A stretch of 64,000 nucleotides of DNA from Candidatus Gastranaerophilales bacterium (GCA_003150395.1 QAMI01000059.1:5571-69570); one strand, 5' to 3'. Counted from the first letter of the stretch, positions 17,254 through 26,616 are shown. Program-made: numbers and translations. The notes: generated by a model not told the origin, from the sequence alone.

Positions 17254-18405
17254 ATGGAAAATGCAGAAAATGAATTTAAATCAATAATGGAAGACACAAT
17301 TCCTGCCAAAGACAGGGTTATTGCCTGGCCGAGAATGGGCAGGATTGATATTCCTCTGAAAGCATTGCTGGTATCGCTTGGCGCGAAGGTTGTAATTCCG
17401 CCGCCAAACAGCAACGAAGCTCTCGAAATTGGTGTAAGAAACAGTATTGAAGGTATTTGTCTTCCTTACAAATTAAATCTTGCAAACTATATAATGGCAC
17501 TTGATAAAGGCGCAAATACTTTGATGATGTTTCAGGCGCCGGGTTCTTGCAGGCTTGGAAATTATACAAAAATGGCTCAAAAAACATTAAAATCAATGGG
17601 TTATGAATTTGATTTGGTAATTTTTGACATGTATAAAAGCAAAATGAAACAAACTTTACATGCCTTCTGGCATGTTACCCATTGTATAAATCCCTGGCGT
17701 TATTATAAAGGTTTCAGCCTTGGTTTTAATAAATTTTTTGCAATTGATACAGCAGAAAGACTTCTCTTTTATACCCGTCCGCGCGAGCTTAATAAGGGCG
17801 ATGCAGAAAAATGCTACAATAAATGGCTTCAAATTACGGATGAAACAAATTCGGTGTGGAAAGCTAAAAGACTGAAAAAACAAATTATTGAAGATTTCAA
17901 AAAAATTCCTATTGATAAAGATAAAAAAGTTCCGATAGTTTATTTAATCGGGGAATTTTTTGTGCTTCTCGATCCTTATACAAACCAGAATATTGAAAAA
18001 GAATTGGGCGATATGGGAGTTGAAGTTCAACGCCAGATTATGTTTGGCGACTGGCTTGAGCATGTATTGAAACCGTCTCTTTTATATAAAAGAGAATCTC
18101 ACAGAGCACGCTCTGTGAGATATGCTTCCCCCTATATGAAACGTGCGATAGGCGGCGAGTGCATAGAGACTGTCGGTGATACAGTTTATGCCGCAAAACA
18201 TGGCGTTGACGGAGTAATACATATTTCACCGTTTTCCTGCATGCCTGAAATCGTTGCGCAGAATATTCTGCCCAAAGTCAGCAAAAATGAAGATATTCCA
18301 ATTCTGTCGCTTGTTCTGGATGAACAGACTGGTAAAGCAGGATATCTTACAAGGATTGAGGCGTTTATTGATTTGATTAAGCGCAAAAAAATGAAAAAGA
18401 ATTAA
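17254..18405 (+). CDS. 2-hydroxyacyl-CoA dehydratase-like protein (COG3581 type)
   Basis: This is the second HgdB-superfamily protein of the unit, 383 residues. Conserved Cys occur in 'EGICLPYKLNLANYI', 'APGSCRLGNYT', 'IGGECIETVGDTVY' and 'ISPFSCMPEIVA'. The C-terminal 'LVLDEQTGKAGYLTRIEAF' closely parallels 'LTIDEHTGEAGFVTRLEAF' of the first protein, so the two are paralogous halves and may form a heterodimer holding iron-sulfur clusters, as HgdA/HgdB do. No ATP-dependent activator is adjacent. Two adjacent perfect palindromes lie within the coding sequence at 18076-18121. Confidence 0.78.
   Translation: MENAENEFKSIMEDTIPAKDRVIAWPRMGRIDIPLKALLVSLGAKVVIPPPNSNEALEIGVRNSIEGICLPYKLNLANYIMALDKGANTLMMFQAPGSCRLGNYTKMAQKTLKSMGYEFDLVIFDMYKSKMKQTLHAFWHVTHCINPWRYYKGFSLGFNKFFAIDTAERLLFYTRPRELNKGDAEKCYNKWLQITDETNSVWKAKRLKKQIIEDFKKIPIDKDKKVPIVYLIGEFFVLLDPYTNQNIEKELGDMGVEVQRQIMFGDWLEHVLKPSLLYKRESHRARSVRYASPYMKRAIGGECIETVGDTVYAAKHGVDGVIHISPFSCMPEIVAQNILPKVSKNEDIPILSLVLDEQTGKAGYLTRIEAFIDLIKRKKMKKN
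18076..18121. repeat. Two abutting perfect palindromes inside a coding region
   Basis: A 20-base perfect palindrome (18076-18095, centre TATA) is followed by an inverted repeat with 12-base arms (ATCTCACAGAGC and GCTCTGTGAGAT, 18096-18121) and a 2-base loop. Both lie in frame within the 17254-18405 gene, coding for a stretch around SHRARSVRY that falls between conserved family blocks. Confidence 0.7.
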
Positions 18406-18434
18406 TAATATGTAAAGTTTCTTGTATTATATTG

Positions 18435-18444
18435 GCCGATCGGC
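18435..18444. promoter_or_regulatory. GCC-N4-GGC palindrome before a radical SAM gene
   Basis: GCCGATCGGC is a perfect 10-base palindrome with TT/AA flanks, 35 bp upstream of a TATAAT at 18480-18485. A related element (TAGCCA-AA-TGGCTA) lies at 39822-39835. It could be an operator; this is unproven. Confidence 0.25.
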
Positions 18445-18517
18445 TAATTTTTATTGTATGGTTTGCATGTTCATGATATTATAATTTTGACTAAAATAAT
18501 ATTGTACATGAGGGGAT

Positions 18518-19576
18518 ATGATGATTACCGAATCAAGAAACAAAATGACGTTCGAGCGTCTAAAGTATTATAGACACCTTGGCGGCGGGGCTCTTGAATG
18601 TATTGCGAGCAGACTTTCAAAAACTCCAAAACCGTTGTGCTTTTCGCTTATGGTTACAAGCAAATGTAACTGTGATTGTGACTTCTGTTTCTGGAAACAC
18701 AAAAAAGGCACGGATGACATGCCAAAAGAAGAAATTATAAGACTTTTGACAGAAGCAGGCCAAATCGGTTATATGGATAGCATTCTCTGGGGCGGTGAAC
18801 CTTTAATCAGACAGGATTTCGCAGAAATTTGTAAAGCGTCTCATGATGCAGGTTTATATACAAAAATCGCAACAAACGGCTGGTATCTTGAAACTAATCC
18901 TGATTTTGCCCAATATACAGATTTAATGTTTGTGTCATTAGACGCAATAGGTAAGGCGCATGACGATATTCGCCACATGCCCGGAATTTGCGATAAAGTC
19001 ATGTCCGGTATTGAATATCACAAAATTCATTCACCCAAAATGAGAATTTATGTATGCTGTACTGTTTCAACTCAGACTAATTTTGAACAAATAAAAGAAG
19101 TTGCTCAATACTGTAAAGATGCGGATATTTTGTTGTATTTCACTGTTAACAAAGCCGCTTCAATACCTGAAGAAGCTGAAAATGTTCTTGCGACTGAACT
19201 TGAAAATGAACAACTTTCACAAATGTTTGTCAAGATTAAAGAGCTTAAAAAACAAGGCTATCCGATTAGAAATTCATACTATTTCATGGACTACATTATT
19301 GACAAGAAAACTTACTATGAATGCCATTGGCCAAGAATTGCAACTGTTATTTATTCAAACGGTGACATGCTTAGATGTTATGACAGAAAACCTTTTATAA
19401 GTGTCAGAAACAGACCTTTAAAAGATGTTATAAAAGATCCTCTGTTTATCGAAACAGTAAACAAATGCAAAGATTGTAAACTAGCATGCGTCGGAAATTA
19501 TGCACTTGATGCGTCTGGCCTTTGGAAACTTGAATGGCCTGCAATCAAATCTTTGATGGAAATTGCTATTACATAA
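18518..19576 (+). CDS. Radical SAM protein with C-terminal Cys-rich segment
   Basis: The motif 'SKCNCDCDFCFWKH' contains the CxxxCxxC that binds the SAM [4Fe-4S] cluster. 'ILWGGEPLIRQD' is the SAM-contact GGE motif. The 352-residue protein ends with 'LRCYDRK' and 'CKDCKLACVGN', spaced like the Cys ligands of an auxiliary cluster of the SPASM/twitch type. The start has two adjacent ATGs at 18518 and 18521 behind GAGGGG. It lies after the dehydratase-like operon and before the Wza-like exporter, but its substrate is not evident. Confidence 0.85.
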   Translation: MMITESRNKMTFERLKYYRHLGGGALECIASRLSKTPKPLCFSLMVTSKCNCDCDFCFWKHKKGTDDMPKEEIIRLLTEAGQIGYMDSILWGGEPLIRQDFAEICKASHDAGLYTKIATNGWYLETNPDFAQYTDLMFVSLDAIGKAHDDIRHMPGICDKVMSGIEYHKIHSPKMRIYVCCTVSTQTNFEQIKEVAQYCKDADILLYFTVNKAASIPEEAENVLATELENEQLSQMFVKIKELKKQGYPIRNSYYFMDYIIDKKTYYECHWPRIATVIYSNGDMLRCYDRKPFISVRNRPLKDVIKDPLFIETVNKCKDCKLACVGNYALDASGLWKLEWPAIKSLMEIAIT

Positions 19577-19624
19577 AATTGTTTTTTACTTAAGAATTGT
19601 GAAAATAAAATTAAAAGGGATATT

Positions 19625-22096
19625 ATGAAAAAAATACTTACATTAGCAATATTGTTGACATTCTGTATGGAACCTTTAGCATTTGCGTCATCCGATGTCG
19701 CAGATACAGCTTCGGCCGCTGCCAGGGTTAAAATGGTGCAGAATGAAGATCCGGCAATTAATCTTGATGCATTTGAAAATAATTATCAGGAAGCCGCAGA
19801 ATCTTCCGCTCCAAAAGTTGTCCTAAGTCCTATAGAACAAATCTTTAACGGAAAAGATACCGCTGTTTCAGGAAAAGTTCTTCACCAGGCAGGTTATGAT
19901 CTTTTCACCTCAGGTTCAACGTCGCAAACTTCCGTAGGTAAATTTGGCAATTCCTATAAGTTAAGTATCGGCGAAAAAATCAATGTTTATACTTACGGAG
20001 ATTCGGTTGACGTAATGGCAATTTCCGGAGCAAGTCTTGTTTCACCTTCATCTTCAACCCAGGTTGATTCAAAGGGTAATATTTTTATCCCTGGAGTAGG
20101 TTTAGTTAAAGCCGAAAACAGAACAATAAGCGATGTTGAGAATGAAGTTAACCGTGTTGCTGCACAAAAATATAAAAGTATGAAAATACGACTAACTGTT
20201 GCAACAGGTCAGGAATTTTCAGTATTTGTATACGGTCAGGTTAACAGACCGGGCAGAGTCTTGATTGGAAATAATTCATCAGTTTTCGATGCGTTAAACG
20301 CAGCAGGCGGAGTTAAGAAAACTGGTACCTTAAGAAACATTTCATACACCTCTGATAACAAAACAAAAAGTGTGGATTTATATAAAACTTTGTTCTTCGG
20401 AAACGATGATGGAATTATTGTTCGTCCAAACGACAAAATTTTTGTAGGCAAAATCGGTGATGTTGCAGCAATTAAAAACGGTGTAACTGTTCCTGCAATA
20501 TATGAAATCCTTCCGGGAGAAAATATTGAAAAAGTCGTTGCTTTTGCAGGGGGATTGTTACCGCAGACACAAGTTTCTGAAGTTACTCTAATCGGATTTG
20601 ATGTAAACCTTAAACAAAAGACAGCAGAAAACATTGCCTGGGATAAAGCAAGGTCAAAAGTTCTTAGAAGCGGTGATTCTGTAGAATTCAGAGAATTATA
20701 CAATAATGCTGAAAATATCGTAACAATTCAAGGTAATGTAAAACATCCGACAACTTATGCTTATAAAGAAGGCATGAGGCTTTCTGACATTTTGAAAAGT
20801 GAAGACGAATTGTTAGAAGAAACTTTCATAAACCAGGCTGTTATTAGAAGAATTTCAGGTAAAGATAATACTATTGAAACAATTCCGATTTTCTTAAAAG
20901 AATTTTTCGCAGGAATGAACGATCCTGTTTTACAGCCGAAAGATATTATTAATGTTTATAAAAATACAAATTCATTATTTGTGGACGTATATGGTTGTAT
21001 AAACACCCCTAAACATCTTACATATACAGCCGGCATGACTCTAAACGATGTTATGACAGATATTCAGTTCCTTGAATCAGATGTACAAAAACAGGATGTT
21101 GAAACTGAAAATAAAGAACAAGCAGAAACTGAGGTTGCATATCAAAAAGGCGCTGTTGAAGAAAACAGTGTTCATCTGGCTGCAGGAACCGCAAATTCAA
21201 ACAAACTTATACCGGCAGAAAAAGTAGCTGTTGAAATTACAACTCCGAGCGGTGCTACTCAGGTTTACTATTTATATGATATAATGATAAATTCAGATAG
21301 AATTAAATCTATTGCTATCTCACCAGAGGATAAAATTTTCTTCAGAACCCTGCGCGGAAATGAAGTTATGAAAACCGTTAAAGTTTCAGGTTTCGTAAAA
21401 CATCCGGGCGTTTACACTTTTGTTGAAGGTAAAAGACTTGCTGATGTTATAAAGATGGCCGGCGGGCTCTCTAAAGAAGCTGATTTGCGCGGAGTTGTAT
21501 TCAAAAGGACTAACCTTCAGGGCAAACAGGTTGAACTTGCTCATAAAAATAACGAGCGTGACATAAAACTTATCGAAGGTAGAATGGCCAGTGCGTATAA
21601 ACCAACAGAAGCCGATCAGCAGTCAAAAGCTGAGATGTTAGAAATGCTAAAAGCTGAAGATCAGACAATTGCACAAAAATACACAGGGCAAATTGCTTTG
21701 AATATAAAGGATAACGATATAGATAAAATCAAAGATTTGGATAATATAGAAGTTCAGGATGGTGATGATATCTATATACCTAGAACTTCAAACCATGTAA
21801 GTATTATTGGTGAAGTTTACAATGAACAATCCTTTGTATACAAAAAAGGGGCAAATGCAAAATATTATATAAAAGAAGTTGGCGGCTATACTCCAAACGC
21901 AAACAAATTCCGACTTTATAAAGTAAGCGTAAATGGTCGCGCAGAAAAAATCAGAAACGGCAGCGATATTCAGCCCGGTGACACTATAGTTGTTCCGAGA
22001 AAAATTGCCGGGAATGATTGGATTACGCCAATATGTGAAACCCTTAAAGGTGTAGCGTCAATTATCGTTATGGCATTTGCTATCAATAAGTGGTAA
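19625..22096 (+). CDS. Wza/polysaccharide export protein with multiple SLBB domains
   Basis: This is an outer-membrane/periplasmic polysaccharide exporter. A Sec signal peptide (MKKILTLAILLTFCMEPLAFA) leads into a polysaccharide-export domain at about residues 115-190 ('YKLSIGEKINVYTYGD', 'DSKGNIFIPGVGLVKAENRT'). It is followed by several SLBB repeats recognisable by 'VYGQVNRPGRV', 'IQGNVKHPTTYAY', 'VYGCINTPKHLTY', 'VSGFVKHPGVYTF' and 'IIGEVYNEQSF'. At 823 residues it is twice the size of E. coli Wza (379), with more SLBB modules and a hydrophobic C-terminus. No lipobox is seen. It opens the surface-polysaccharide locus. Confidence 0.9.
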   Translation: MKKILTLAILLTFCMEPLAFASSDVADTASAAARVKMVQNEDPAINLDAFENNYQEAAESSAPKVVLSPIEQIFNGKDTAVSGKVLHQAGYDLFTSGSTSQTSVGKFGNSYKLSIGEKINVYTYGDSVDVMAISGASLVSPSSSTQVDSKGNIFIPGVGLVKAENRTISDVENEVNRVAAQKYKSMKIRLTVATGQEFSVFVYGQVNRPGRVLIGNNSSVFDALNAAGGVKKTGTLRNISYTSDNKTKSVDLYKTLFFGNDDGIIVRPNDKIFVGKIGDVAAIKNGVTVPAIYEILPGENIEKVVAFAGGLLPQTQVSEVTLIGFDVNLKQKTAENIAWDKARSKVLRSGDSVEFRELYNNAENIVTIQGNVKHPTTYAYKEGMRLSDILKSEDELLEETFINQAVIRRISGKDNTIETIPIFLKEFFAGMNDPVLQPKDIINVYKNTNSLFVDVYGCINTPKHLTYTAGMTLNDVMTDIQFLESDVQKQDVETENKEQAETEVAYQKGAVEENSVHLAAGTANSNKLIPAEKVAVEITTPSGATQVYYLYDIMINSDRIKSIAISPEDKIFFRTLRGNEVMKTVKVSGFVKHPGVYTFVEGKRLADVIKMAGGLSKEADLRGVVFKRTNLQGKQVELAHKNNERDIKLIEGRMASAYKPTEADQQSKAEMLEMLKAEDQTIAQKYTGQIALNIKDNDIDKIKDLDNIEVQDGDDIYIPRTSNHVSIIGEVYNEQSFVYKKGANAKYYIKEVGGYTPNANKFRLYKVSVNGRAEKIRNGSDIQPGDTIVVPRKIAGNDWITPICETLKGVASIIVMAFAINKW

Positions 22097-22954
22097 TTAG
22101 TTACTAAAAACTTTTACAGATTTAGGGGCGACTTTGATATCAATGTCGCCTTTAAATTTTTGTTTTTCTCCATCAACATGACAGGTAGTAAAGTCGTTTT
22201 TTATGTACAATTCTTTTGCCTGAAAATACATCGCTTTTGAACCGCTGAATTTTTTGTTAAGCAAAATCATTAAAAACTCTATAAAATACATAATCGGATT
22301 TTGAACTTTCAGTATGAAAACATCCAACAACTCATCATCAAGTTTGCAGTTGTTTGAAATTGAAACCAGATTTTTAAACATATTTCCTGCATTTGCAATT
22401 ATGATGCAGGTTGCAAGAACAGAAATCTTTTTTTCATCAGCAGTAATCGTGTATTTTTTTCTTTTTAACCTTAGTGCAAAAATTATACCCGATAAAAAAT
22501 ATGCAAAATATCCGAATTTATTTTTCAAACTTTGCGGCGTTTTGCAAATAATATCTGAATCGTAACCAAAACCTGCTCTCAAGATTGAAAATTTTTCATT
22601 TACCTTTATAACATCAATTGTTTTGATATTATTTTTCTTAATAACTTCAAGAGATTTTTGAATATTTGTGGAAATCCCGAGTTTTGCGGCCAAAAGGTTT
22701 GCTGTGCCGCATGGAATTATCGCTAAAGCTTTGTTAGTGTTAATTATATATGGAATTATTTTGTTTACAGTACCGTCGCCGCCGATTGCAATTACAGTTT
22801 TAATCTCCTGAAAATCAACCTCTGAAAGCTCGTCTATTCCAACGCTTTTAAATTCAGCGTTTTGGTTTAAGAGAAATTTGATAACATTTTTCTTATATTT
22901 GACGGCTTTTCTTCTTCCTGCATTCGGGTTGTTAACTATTAAAAATTTTTCCAT
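22097..22954 (-). CDS. Diacylglycerol-kinase-fold lipid kinase
   Basis: This is a YegS/DgkB-type kinase of 285 residues. The N-terminal 'IVNNPNAGRRKA' and nucleotide-binding 'VIAIGGDGTVNKII' followed by 'LAIIPCGTANLLAAKLGI' are the DAGK catalytic signature. The C-terminal half is the beta-sandwich lipid-binding domain. It is convergent with the exporter gene (stop codons abut). Together with the PAP2 phosphatase at 24548 it suggests local lipid or undecaprenol phosphate metabolism. Confidence 0.9.
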   Translation of the reverse strand: MEKFLIVNNPNAGRRKAVKYKKNVIKFLLNQNAEFKSVGIDELSEVDFQEIKTVIAIGGDGTVNKIIPYIINTNKALAIIPCGTANLLAAKLGISTNIQKSLEVIKKNNIKTIDVIKVNEKFSILRAGFGYDSDIICKTPQSLKNKFGYFAYFLSGIIFALRLKRKKYTITADEKKISVLATCIIIANAGNMFKNLVSISNNCKLDDELLDVFILKVQNPIMYFIEFLMILLNKKFSGSKAMYFQAKELYIKNDFTTCHVDGEKQKFKGDIDIKVAPKSVKVFSN

Positions 22955-23054
22955 AAGTTGATTATTGCATGTTTAATATAACTTATCAATATGGCAAAAA
23001 ATAAGAATACTTTTCATGTTTGTTATATAATAATATCATAATAAGGAGACTAAA

Positions 23055-24581
23055 ATGAGAGTAGAAAAACAGTCAACTGTTTGGCAGCCTAATTCAATGG
23101 GAAAATTCGACAAATTAAAACTTAAATTCAATGATTTTGCTATTGATTGCCTTCTGAATTATCTGGGAAATAATTTCAGCAAAGAAAAACTTATAAATCT
23201 TGCAAAAATATTTGAAAAAATTGCAGGTTCAAAAGGCGGAATAAATCACGCACGCAGAATGCAATGGCTTTTCAAATCAGAGCATCCGCACCTTTTCTGG
23301 TGGAAAAAGATTTTGACAGAACTCCACCCGAATTGCAGAAACAAATGGATTAAAAACTTCTTTGTAAACGGATACTACGGCGACAATTTGAGAAAACGTA
23401 CTCAATTCAATGAGAAAAACGGATTTTTCCCGCCAACTGTTCTGCTTGCAAGTATTACAAAACGCTGCAACTTCCACTGCAAAGGCTGTTGGGCGCATGA
23501 ATATGATGTTAAAGAAGATTTGACAAAAGAAAAATGGAGAGAAATCTTCACAGAAGCTCGTGATGTCATGGGAATTCACATATTCCCAATTGTTGGCGGC
23601 GAACCTTTTGCAAGAAAAGAATTTCTTGAACTTGCCGAAGAATTTAATGATTGTACATTTATAACATTTACAAACGGCTCGTTGATTACTGAAAAAACAG
23701 TAGAAAAATTAAAAAAACTCGGTAATGTTCAGCCAATGTTTTCGATAGGCGGGTTGAAAGAAAATACTGACGCAGTTCGCGGCGAAGGCTGTTTTGACAT
23801 GGTTATGGAAAAAATGGCCATGCTTAAAAAAGCAGGAATTTTCTTTGGGGCAAGCATTACTGCAACAAGTCAAAACTGTGATGAAGTCACATCTGATGAA
23901 TTCATGAAAATGCTCTCTGATAAAGGTGTTTTATGGGCCTGGTTTTTCCATTATGTTCCGGTCGGCGACAGCCCGGATGTAAGCATGGTTCCGAATGCCG
24001 CTCAAAGACAGCAGATTTTGAAGGCTGTTTATAACGCAAGAAATACTCTTCCGATGATGACGGTTGACTTCTGGGGCGACGGTCCTGAAATGATGGGTTG
24101 TATTGCAGGCGGCAGACAGTATATTCACGTAAATCCAAGAGGAGATGTTGAACCGTGTACTTTTGTTCACCTTGCAACACATAATCTTAAAGACTGCACT
24201 TTGACAGAAGCGCTTGCCGCACCGTTTATGCGTGCAATCAGGGATGGAATTCCATACGAAGACGGGAACATGCTTCGTCCATGTATGATTGTTGACAGAC
24301 CTGAAGTTTTGAGAAAATATTATGAAGAATTCAAACCTTATGAAACTCATGAAAATGCAGCGGCTTATCTTACAAACCCTGAAATTACAGCAAAAATTGA
24401 TAAATATTCTCAAGATGTAAAAGAAATTCTTGATAAAGATTGGCGCGAAAATCTCTGGATGACAATATTCCCCCTGGAAGGCGAATATTATGTGGACAGA
24501 GACCACTTCTGCTCGAAAGAACGCCCGCAAATTAAAGAAGAACATAAATGTACAGGAAATTGTGCATGCTGTGGAAAATAA
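23055..24581 (+). CDS. Radical SAM/SPASM-type enzyme
   Basis: This 508-residue enzyme has the radical SAM triad in 'SITKRCNFHCKGCWAHEY', then 'PIVGGEPFARKEF'. A second cluster region is formed by 'CIAGGRQYIHVNPRGDVEPC' with 'LRPCMIVDRPE'. The C-terminus ends in a Cys cluster (EEHKCTGNCACCGK). The N-terminal 110 residues are a conserved helical extension. The PAP2 gene begins 34 bp before its stop, so the pair is translationally coupled. That coupling and the nearby lipid kinase make a lipid or polyprenol substrate plausible, but this is only inferred. Confidence 0.85.
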   Translation: MRVEKQSTVWQPNSMGKFDKLKLKFNDFAIDCLLNYLGNNFSKEKLINLAKIFEKIAGSKGGINHARRMQWLFKSEHPHLFWWKKILTELHPNCRNKWIKNFFVNGYYGDNLRKRTQFNEKNGFFPPTVLLASITKRCNFHCKGCWAHEYDVKEDLTKEKWREIFTEARDVMGIHIFPIVGGEPFARKEFLELAEEFNDCTFITFTNGSLITEKTVEKLKKLGNVQPMFSIGGLKENTDAVRGEGCFDMVMEKMAMLKKAGIFFGASITATSQNCDEVTSDEFMKMLSDKGVLWAWFFHYVPVGDSPDVSMVPNAAQRQQILKAVYNARNTLPMMTVDFWGDGPEMMGCIAGGRQYIHVNPRGDVEPCTFVHLATHNLKDCTLTEALAAPFMRAIRDGIPYEDGNMLRPCMIVDRPEVLRKYYEEFKPYETHENAAAYLTNPEITAKIDKYSQDVKEILDKDWRENLWMTIFPLEGEYYVDRDHFCSKERPQIKEEHKCTGNCACCGK

Positions 24582-25222
24582 GCTTTGTTCTTGCTTTAGT
24601 ATTCGTAATTTTATGTGTTTTAATAACTTCCTGTTCTGTTGTAACCCAATGGGACAGGAGTTTTATCATATTTATTCAAGAACGGCTGGCATTTTTACCG
24701 AATTGGATTCCAATGCTTCCTGATTGTGTTCTTTATACTGCGATGATAATTTTGCCTCTTGGGCTTGGTGTTGTATTTTTTTTCAAAAAAAGATTGTGGG
24801 CTGATTTAATTTGCTTTTTATCAATTCCGCTTGTAACCTTTTTGCTTAATTGTATTTTAAAACCTCTAATTCATCGTTCAAGACCGCCTTTGGAATTACA
24901 AATTACCTCAATCCATCCCGACAGTTTCAGTTTTGTCTCAAGCCACAGTTTGGTCACAATTTGTCTTTGGGGCATGGTAATTTTTTATTTAATTCAATAT
25001 TGCAGAAATAAATTTTTGAAAATTTTTGGAATTTCCGTCTCTATTTTATGGATTTTATTTGTGGGCTTAAGCCGCGTCTGGATAGGCGTCCATAACCCGA
25101 CAGACGTTCTCGGAGCATATATTTTGGGCCTTCTGCTTTTAAGTTTTTATATCTTATTGCCTGCACAAGTTAGTAAGGTTTTGAATTTGATTTTCAAGCG
25201 TATAAAAAATCCGGCTAAATAA
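24548..25222 (+). CDS. PAP2-family membrane phosphatase
   Basis: This is an integral membrane phosphatase for phosphatidate or undecaprenyl diphosphate-type lipids. All three PAP2 motifs are present: 'KPLIHRSRP', 'SFVSSHS' and 'SRVWIGVHNPTDV' (catalytic His in the last). Six hydrophobic segments fit the family, and 224 residues is normal. The start lies inside the end of the radical SAM gene and out of frame with it. A terminator follows directly. Confidence 0.9.
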   Translation: MYRKLCMLWKISFVLALVFVILCVLITSCSVVTQWDRSFIIFIQERLAFLPNWIPMLPDCVLYTAMIILPLGLGVVFFFKKRLWADLICFLSIPLVTFLLNCILKPLIHRSRPPLELQITSIHPDSFSFVSSHSLVTICLWGMVIFYLIQYCRNKFLKIFGISVSILWILFVGLSRVWIGVHNPTDVLGAYILGLLLLSFYILLPAQVSKVLNLIFKRIKNPAK

Positions 25223-25232
25223 CCGGATTTTT
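25206..25232 (+). terminator. Rho-independent terminator after PAP2 gene
   Basis: AAAATCCGG pairs with CCGGATTTT around an 8-base loop that contains the stop codon; a T-run follows. Confidence 0.8.
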
Positions 25233-25254
25233 TATTATTCTGATTTAATCCTAA

Positions 25255-26616
25255 TTATTTAACAAGTACATCAAACGCAACTTTTTTATTCATTTCAGAA
25301 AGCATTGTTTTAATTTGTTTGTATAGCTTCGAATTTGTTTTGCCGATGCTTGCAAAGATTATGACTTCGCTGCTGTTTCTTACCTGCTGTACAAAGTCGT
25401 TTGAAATATCAGCTTTGACAAGTGTAACATTTCTGAATTCCTTTAATTGGTCTATAATATTTTGAGGAATATTTTCAAACACAATAATTGAAATTTTTTG
25501 GTCTTGGTTTGCAAGAAGCATTAATTTCAAATCGGAAAAATCGTTTTCCAGATTATAAATTATATTATCACCAAGCATTGAATATGATAATTTTTTGTCG
25601 GTAACTTCTGCAAAAATTACTGCAAAAATTGAGGCAATAAATCCAAAAACAATACCGAGTAAAATATTAATTAATAATTTAGGTGAAGAATATTCAAAAT
25701 CTCTGAGTTTTTGCGGTTCTTTAATCACAAGAACTTTCGAAGAATCGGACATATCTTCGACCATTTTGGCCCATTGAAGCTTTGAGGATAGATTTGCAAC
25801 TTTAGCCGCTTCTTCGGTAACCTCGATTCGTGAGCGTTGGCCTTCAATAATCTGACCTTGTAAATTAGACATTGCATGCTGTGCGGATTTGGAAAATGCA
25901 CTCATTGCAGATAATCCACCGGTTGAAACGACAGCTTGTTCAGGAAGACCTGAAACTGTATTAACTTTTTTATTTAAAGCTGTTTTAGCTTTATTGTATT
26001 CGTTTTCTATCATTTGTTTATCGGATTTAGACTTTTCTGAATTTAATTCTTTATGCAATGCAATATAGTTTGTAATAATTGAATTTACAACATTATACGC
26101 AAGCTCAGGGTCTTTGTTTTTGTATTCAATACTTACAACATTTGTGCCTTTTTTGTTTTCAAACGAAATATTTTTCTTTAAAAATGAGGCTGTCGAAATA
26201 TATTCACCCTCTTTTTTATTTGGTATAATTCCCCATTTTTTCTTTATAATAAGATTATTTTCTCTGATAACTTTATCAATAACAAGAGGGGATTGCATAA
26301 GTTCAAGTTCATTTGTTAATGCTCCTGCGCCACCAGACATGAGAGCAGCCATACCACCGCCTGCCCCAAGTTCTTCAATAGCGTAAGGGTTAATTTCCAT
26401 CATGTTCGAGTTGTTGGCTTTGTTTATGTACAGGTCAGAGGTAACTGTGTATTTTTTTGATGTAACAAAAGTTAGTGATATAAATAATAATATTATTGCG
26501 CTAAAAATTTTAAAAATTAAAAATTTCCGTGTACAAAGAGCAAAAAATATTTTTTTTAAATCTATCGTTAATTCTTTATCAAGTTCTTCCTGTGGAATGT
26601 AAGCTGTTTGCTGCAT
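25255..26616 (-). CDS. Wzz/GumC-type chain-length determinant with extra C-terminal domain
   Basis: This is an inner-membrane polysaccharide co-polymerase. The first transmembrane helix (about residues 35-55) is followed by the periplasmic Wzz domain ('KKYTVTSDLYINKANN' onward) with coiled-coil segments. The second helix ('INILLGIVFGFIASIFAVIFAE') follows at about 310-335. After it comes a cytoplasmic segment of about 110 residues with a Rossmann-like alternation ('KISIIVFENIPQNII', 'EVIIFASIGKTNSKL') that looks like a degenerate BY-kinase domain without a Walker A motif. The ATG at 26616 is chosen because GGGAG lies seven bases upstream; an in-frame ATG four codons earlier overlaps that site. 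Confidence 0.82.
   Translation of the reverse strand: MQQTAYIPQEELDKELTIDLKKIFFALCTRKFLIFKIFSAIILLFISLTFVTSKKYTVTSDLYINKANNSNMMEINPYAIEELGAGGGMAALMSGGAGALTNELELMQSPLVIDKVIRENNLIIKKKWGIIPNKKEGEYISTASFLKKNISFENKKGTNVVSIEYKNKDPELAYNVVNSIITNYIALHKELNSEKSKSDKQMIENEYNKAKTALNKKVNTVSGLPEQAVVSTGGLSAMSAFSKSAQHAMSNLQGQIIEGQRSRIEVTEEAAKVANLSSKLQWAKMVEDMSDSSKVLVIKEPQKLRDFEYSSPKLLINILLGIVFGFIASIFAVIFAEVTDKKLSYSMLGDNIIYNLENDFSDLKLMLLANQDQKISIIVFENIPQNIIDQLKEFRNVTLVKADISNDFVQQVRNSSEVIIFASIGKTNSKLYKQIKTMLSEMNKKVAFDVLVK

Noticed and set aside
23931..24545. 204-codon minus-strand frame inside the radical SAM gene
   Set aside because: It is the antisense of conserved SPASM-region codons, with no start signal.
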